A stretch of 64,000 bases of DNA from RUG023 sp900315435 (lineage in GTDB: Bacteria; Spirochaetota; Spirochaetia; Sphaerochaetales; Sphaerochaetaceae): the NCBI GenBank assembly GCA_902788205.1, contig CADAJJ010000006.1, positions 1 through 64,000 on the forward strand, in the 5' to 3' direction. Made by a program: the position numbers and the translations under genes. Positions 61,541 through 64,000 of this stretch are shown here, one piece after another. Position 1 is the stretch's first letter; every line of letters begins with the position of its first letter. The notes beneath the pieces were generated by a model. That model was not told the origin of the DNA. It worked only from the letters and a program-made list of their open reading frames with translations, and did no database searches.

Positions 61541-61897
61541 TCAGAACAAACAGGAAACCAACGTAAGGATTGGCAACCCTCCCTGCATCAGGATGATTTT
61601 GGGATTACTGGTGAAGCTGCCGTATATGGCTACCGCCACGATGTACCCCATCAGGCAAATGACCGCCATCTTGCTGGCAAACACAAAGAGCGAAAGCAGG
61701 ATCAGCACGCCAATCAGGCCATTATATACGCCTTGGTTCTTGAAGAGCACATCCACCGATTTCCGGTTCAGCTCGTCGATGCTCATTCCAAAAACCCTGG
61801 AAGTCTTCTGTGAGGTAGTGGCGATTGTCTCCAAGTAGAAGATGAAGAAACACTCCACAGCGGTCAGGGCCGCCAGAATGATAGTGATTACGGACAT
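61541..61897 (-). CDS. DUF1304 small membrane protein
   Basis: A 118-residue membrane protein with four helices. VLFKNQGVYNGLIGVLILLS (~48-67) is the signature of DUF1304, and QGGLPILTLV is the typical end. Function unknown. ATG 61897 has AGAGGAGG upstream. It follows the GH28 gene by 29 bases in the same direction. Confidence 0.85.
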   Translation of the reverse strand: MSVITIILAALTAVECFFIFYLETIATTSQKTSRVFGMSIDELNRKSVDVLFKNQGVYNGLIGVLILLSLFVFASKMAVICLMGYIVAVAIYGSFTSNPKIILMQGGLPILTLVSCLF

Positions 61898-61926
61898 GAA
61901 GCCTCCTCTTGCTTTTGTCAACTCGT

Positions 61927-63249
61927 TCAATCAACAAGTACCGCCCCATTATAGAGAGTACCATTGACTGTGATTCTCTGGATTGCATCATCCCTGCCCG
62001 GTAGCGGAACAATCCGGAGTTTTGCCTGTTGGCCAAGGAAACACATTCCATCCATGTGGATATCCCGGAAAAGGGGGATGTCCTCCTCGCTCTCCTGGAC
62101 GGGTTGCTCGTCCATGGTTATCGAGTTCAGCGCATATCCCATGGTAAGGATGATGGATTCGTGCTTGATGCCGACCATCCGGATATCCTGGATGTCGATA
62201 TCCTCGACCACGCCGCCCCGCCCGAGGGCGCTCTTAACGCGCACCCCAACATCAGTGGCAAGGAAAAGGCAACGCTGGACAAGAATGTCTCTGACCCCAC
62301 GCGACATCTCGCTCCCGATGACGAATCCCCCATGGCCCTGAAAGACGGTACAATCATGAATCCACACCAGTTCGCACGGCCCCGGAGTTTTCCGGGCTTG
62401 GGCGTTCTTCCCGCTTTTCAGGCAGATGGCGTCGTCCCCCGTTTCGAAAACACTATCCTTGATCTCGACGTTCCGGCATGACTCCACGTCGATCCCGTCA
62501 CCATTCTGGGCCCAGTAAGCATTCTTGACCTGGATTCCGTCAACGGTCACATCCTCGCAGAAATAGGTGTGGATGCACCATGCCGGGGAATCGGTGAAGG
62601 TGACCCCTTGAAGCAACACCTGCCTGGAATGCTTCAAATCGACCAGCACCGGACGATAGAAATCCCAAGAGGACTGGGCGCTTTGAAGATCGTCCTCCCC
62701 TTTCCCGGCCGCCAACCGTAGGGCTCCCAGATAGCTGGTCTCGGTCGGGAACCAGACCAGTTCCTTGCCTGCAAGCACTTTGCCACCCTTATCGAGGAGC
62801 GTGTTCCACTGGGAATCGGTGACCTTGAACCGCTTGACAGGGCGCCAAAGATCACCGCTGCCGTCAATCATTCCGGCGCCCGTGATGGCGATATTGACCG
62901 CGCCCTCGCTGGAAATCGGAGAGACGGTACGGATGGCGCTCTGGCCTTCATAGTCGGTAACAACCAGAGGGTAATCTTCCTTGTGCTTGATGAATTTGAG
63001 CAGGGCTCCCCGTTCCAGACGAAGCTGTACACCCGACTTCAGGACGATTGGAGAGCACGCCCAGAATCCGGCGGGTATGCCCAACGTTCCGCCCCCTTGG
63101 GCGGAAAGCGAGTCGATTCCCTTCTGGATTGAGCGACCATTGGTTCTCCCCGCCTTGAAAGAAAACTCATCCTTGGCATGGTCAAGATCCAAAAGGGAAA
63201 GAAAACGGTCCGGGAAACTGGGCTGCTGCACAGAGATATGGTGTATCAT
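61927..63249 (-). CDS. Glycoside hydrolase family 28 (polygalacturonase-like)
   Basis: A 440-residue right-handed beta-helix hydrolase of GH28. The catalytic motifs are complete: NGDGIDVESC (~250), TGDDAICLKSG (two Asp, ~269), GHGGFVIGSE (His, ~300) and RVKSALGRGG (Arg-Lys, ~330, as RIKT in others). It hydrolyses galacturonan; the short N-terminus and lack of signal peptide fit an exo-type enzyme acting on imported oligogalacturonides in the cytoplasm (inference). Confidence 0.92.
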   Translation of the reverse strand: MIHHISVQQPSFPDRFLSLLDLDHAKDEFSFKAGRTNGRSIQKGIDSLSAQGGGTLGIPAGFWACSPIVLKSGVQLRLERGALLKFIKHKEDYPLVVTDYEGQSAIRTVSPISSEGAVNIAITGAGMIDGSGDLWRPVKRFKVTDSQWNTLLDKGGKVLAGKELVWFPTETSYLGALRLAAGKGEDDLQSAQSSWDFYRPVLVDLKHSRQVLLQGVTFTDSPAWCIHTYFCEDVTVDGIQVKNAYWAQNGDGIDVESCRNVEIKDSVFETGDDAICLKSGKNAQARKTPGPCELVWIHDCTVFQGHGGFVIGSEMSRGVRDILVQRCLFLATDVGVRVKSALGRGGVVEDIDIQDIRMVGIKHESIILTMGYALNSITMDEQPVQESEEDIPLFRDIHMDGMCFLGQQAKLRIVPLPGRDDAIQRITVNGTLYNGAVLVD

Positions 63250-63325
63250 CGCATACCCTTGGGAAGTCAGCCCTGGCCCCCGTTCCTCTTACACAAGAAG
63301 GATAGTCTTCGCACAGGAATCCCTC

Positions 63326-63508
63326 TTATTTGACTGCCGGTTCCCACTTGCACCGTACCGGAGATACGATCTCTCCCGCTTTCTTCATCTCCGCAAACGC
63401 CTTGTCCACGACCTTCCGGTCCAGCCCGGTCAGTTCAGCGACCTTGCCTGCATTCAACGGCTGGCCAGCCTTTCTCATCACATCCAGAATTTGTTCTTTT
63501 TCGCTCAT
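63326..63508 (-). CDS. Mini winged-helix/HTH protein
   Basis: A 60-residue protein that is a single winged-helix unit: EKEQILDVMRKAGQPLNAGK, VAELTGLDRKVVDKAFAEMK, then GEIVSPVRCKWEP. Such stand-alone proteins are widespread in anaerobes with unknown role. ATG 63508 has GGGGGAG 6 bases upstream; a start 30 bases earlier is less likely. Confidence 0.8.
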   Translation of the reverse strand: MSEKEQILDVMRKAGQPLNAGKVAELTGLDRKVVDKAFAEMKKAGEIVSPVRCKWEPAVK

Positions 63509-63598
63509 CTGTTTCTCCCCCACGACCCTCGTAGTCAATATATTATCGGATAGGGAACTCCATGGTTTCCTGAAATTCCGACCAAGGCCAACAGGACA

Positions 63599-64000
63599 TC
63601 ACACCAAGGCAAGCAGCTCTCCCGGATTTTCTGCCGCCTTCACCTTTCCCATCGCCTTGACGATGGTTCCCTTCTCATCAATCAGGTAGGTCGTGCGGAT
63701 GGTTTTGGCTTTTCCCTCTTTCACCTCCAGCACGTCATAGGCCTTGTGCGTCTGCATTTCCGGGTCTGCCAGCAACGTGAACGGCAGATGGTATTTCTCC
63801 CCGAACTTCTTGTGGGAAGCGATACTGTCCTTGCTTACCCCGAGGATGACAGCGCCCTTCTCCCTGAACTGGGGATAGCGCTCGGCAAAGCCGCAGGCCT
63901 GCTTGGTGCATCCCGATGTCATATCCTTCGGGTAGAAATAGAGGATGACCTTCTGCCCCCGGTATTCGTCCAAGCTATGGACGTTTCCTTCCTGGTCAGG
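63599..64000 (-). CDS. bcp: Bacterioferritin-comigratory-type peroxiredoxin (5' end outside the window)
   Basis: The frame is open to the right edge, giving 133 residues that begin PDQEGNVHSLDEYRGQKV; only about 15-20 N-terminal residues are missing. The peroxidatic Cys is in FYPKDMTSGCTKQACGF, with the second Cys 5 residues on, the BCP/PrxQ arrangement. It reduces peroxides using thioredoxin in the cytoplasm. TIRTTYLIDEKGTI and VKAAENPGELLALV complete the fold. Confidence 0.92.
   Translation of the reverse strand, partial: PDQEGNVHSLDEYRGQKVILYFYPKDMTSGCTKQACGFAERYPQFREKGAVILGVSKDSIASHKKFGEKYHLPFTLLADPEMQTHKAYDVLEVKEGKAKTIRTTYLIDEKGTIVKAMGKVKAAENPGELLALV

Noticed and set aside
1..64000. CRISPR arrays, rRNA, tRNA genes, intact insertion sequences
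   Set aside because: No regularly spaced repeats, no rRNA-like stretches, no cloverleaf I could recognise, and no full transposase frame were seen on reading both strands.

Overview
The window looks like a chromosomal segment of a carbohydrate-fermenting spirochaete, most likely of the Sphaerochaeta group (moderate confidence). The main reason is the export signal shared by four of the five substrate-binding proteins here: a short hydrophobic stretch ending in FAQG or FANG and followed by a Lys/Glu-rich linker (SBPs at 6707, 46077, 51730 and 60275 on the minus strand, 31787 on the plus strand). Supporting points are the many ABC sugar importers, the YesM/YesN-type regulators and the lack of aerobic respiration genes. 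No rRNA, tRNA, CRISPR array or intact transposase was found. Base composition is mixed: most of the window is GC-rich, while roughly 21.7-23.6 kb and 38.5-47 kb are visibly more AT-rich.

Layout. 0-8.6 kb: the end of an AraC-type regulator with a heparinase II/III-type lyase, then a minus-strand Lpl/Yte-type oligosaccharide importer ending in its own membrane-bound AraC regulator; a relic of a PD-(D/E)XK/AAA gene lies behind it. 8.8-14.1 kb: a tightly coupled three-gene unit of a TerB_N/TerB_C protein, a BrxD-like ATPase and an Lhr-like helicase, the best candidate for a little-described DNA-defence system. 14.3-17.4 kb: a membrane diguanylate cyclase and an FMN/FAD fumarate-reductase-like flavoprotein. 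17.5-21.4 kb: a TetR regulator and a Fur/Zur-headed zinc-type importer operon. 21.7-23.7 kb: an AAA ATPase plus TOPRIM/RloB-like pair (AbiL/PARIS-like). 23.9-31.2 kb: a glutaminase-like DUF4965 protein, a secreted repeat protein, a MATE exporter behind a structured leader, and a four-domain sulfur-transfer flavoprotein with a MarR regulator.

31.8-38.4 kb: a plus-strand importer, histidine kinase, AraC-type response regulator and CE15-like esterase, organised as one operon. 38.9-47.5 kb: an Fbp/Afu-type importer with a P-loop kinase, a SIS isomerase-like protein and an FGGY kinase, divergent from a ROK repressor. 47.6-61.4 kb: a large sugar cluster with two importers, three class II aldolases, two PfkB kinases, another small P-loop kinase and a SorC-type regulator. 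61.5-64 kb: a GH28 polygalacturonase with DUF1304, a mini winged-helix protein and a bacterioferritin-comigratory-type peroxiredoxin cut by the window edge.

Together the genes describe a scavenger of plant polysaccharides (pectin, hemicellulose, glycosaminoglycan-like chains) that imports the released oligosaccharides and sugar phosphates and feeds them through ketose-bisphosphate aldolases. Two separate putative phage-defence modules sit between these metabolic blocks.
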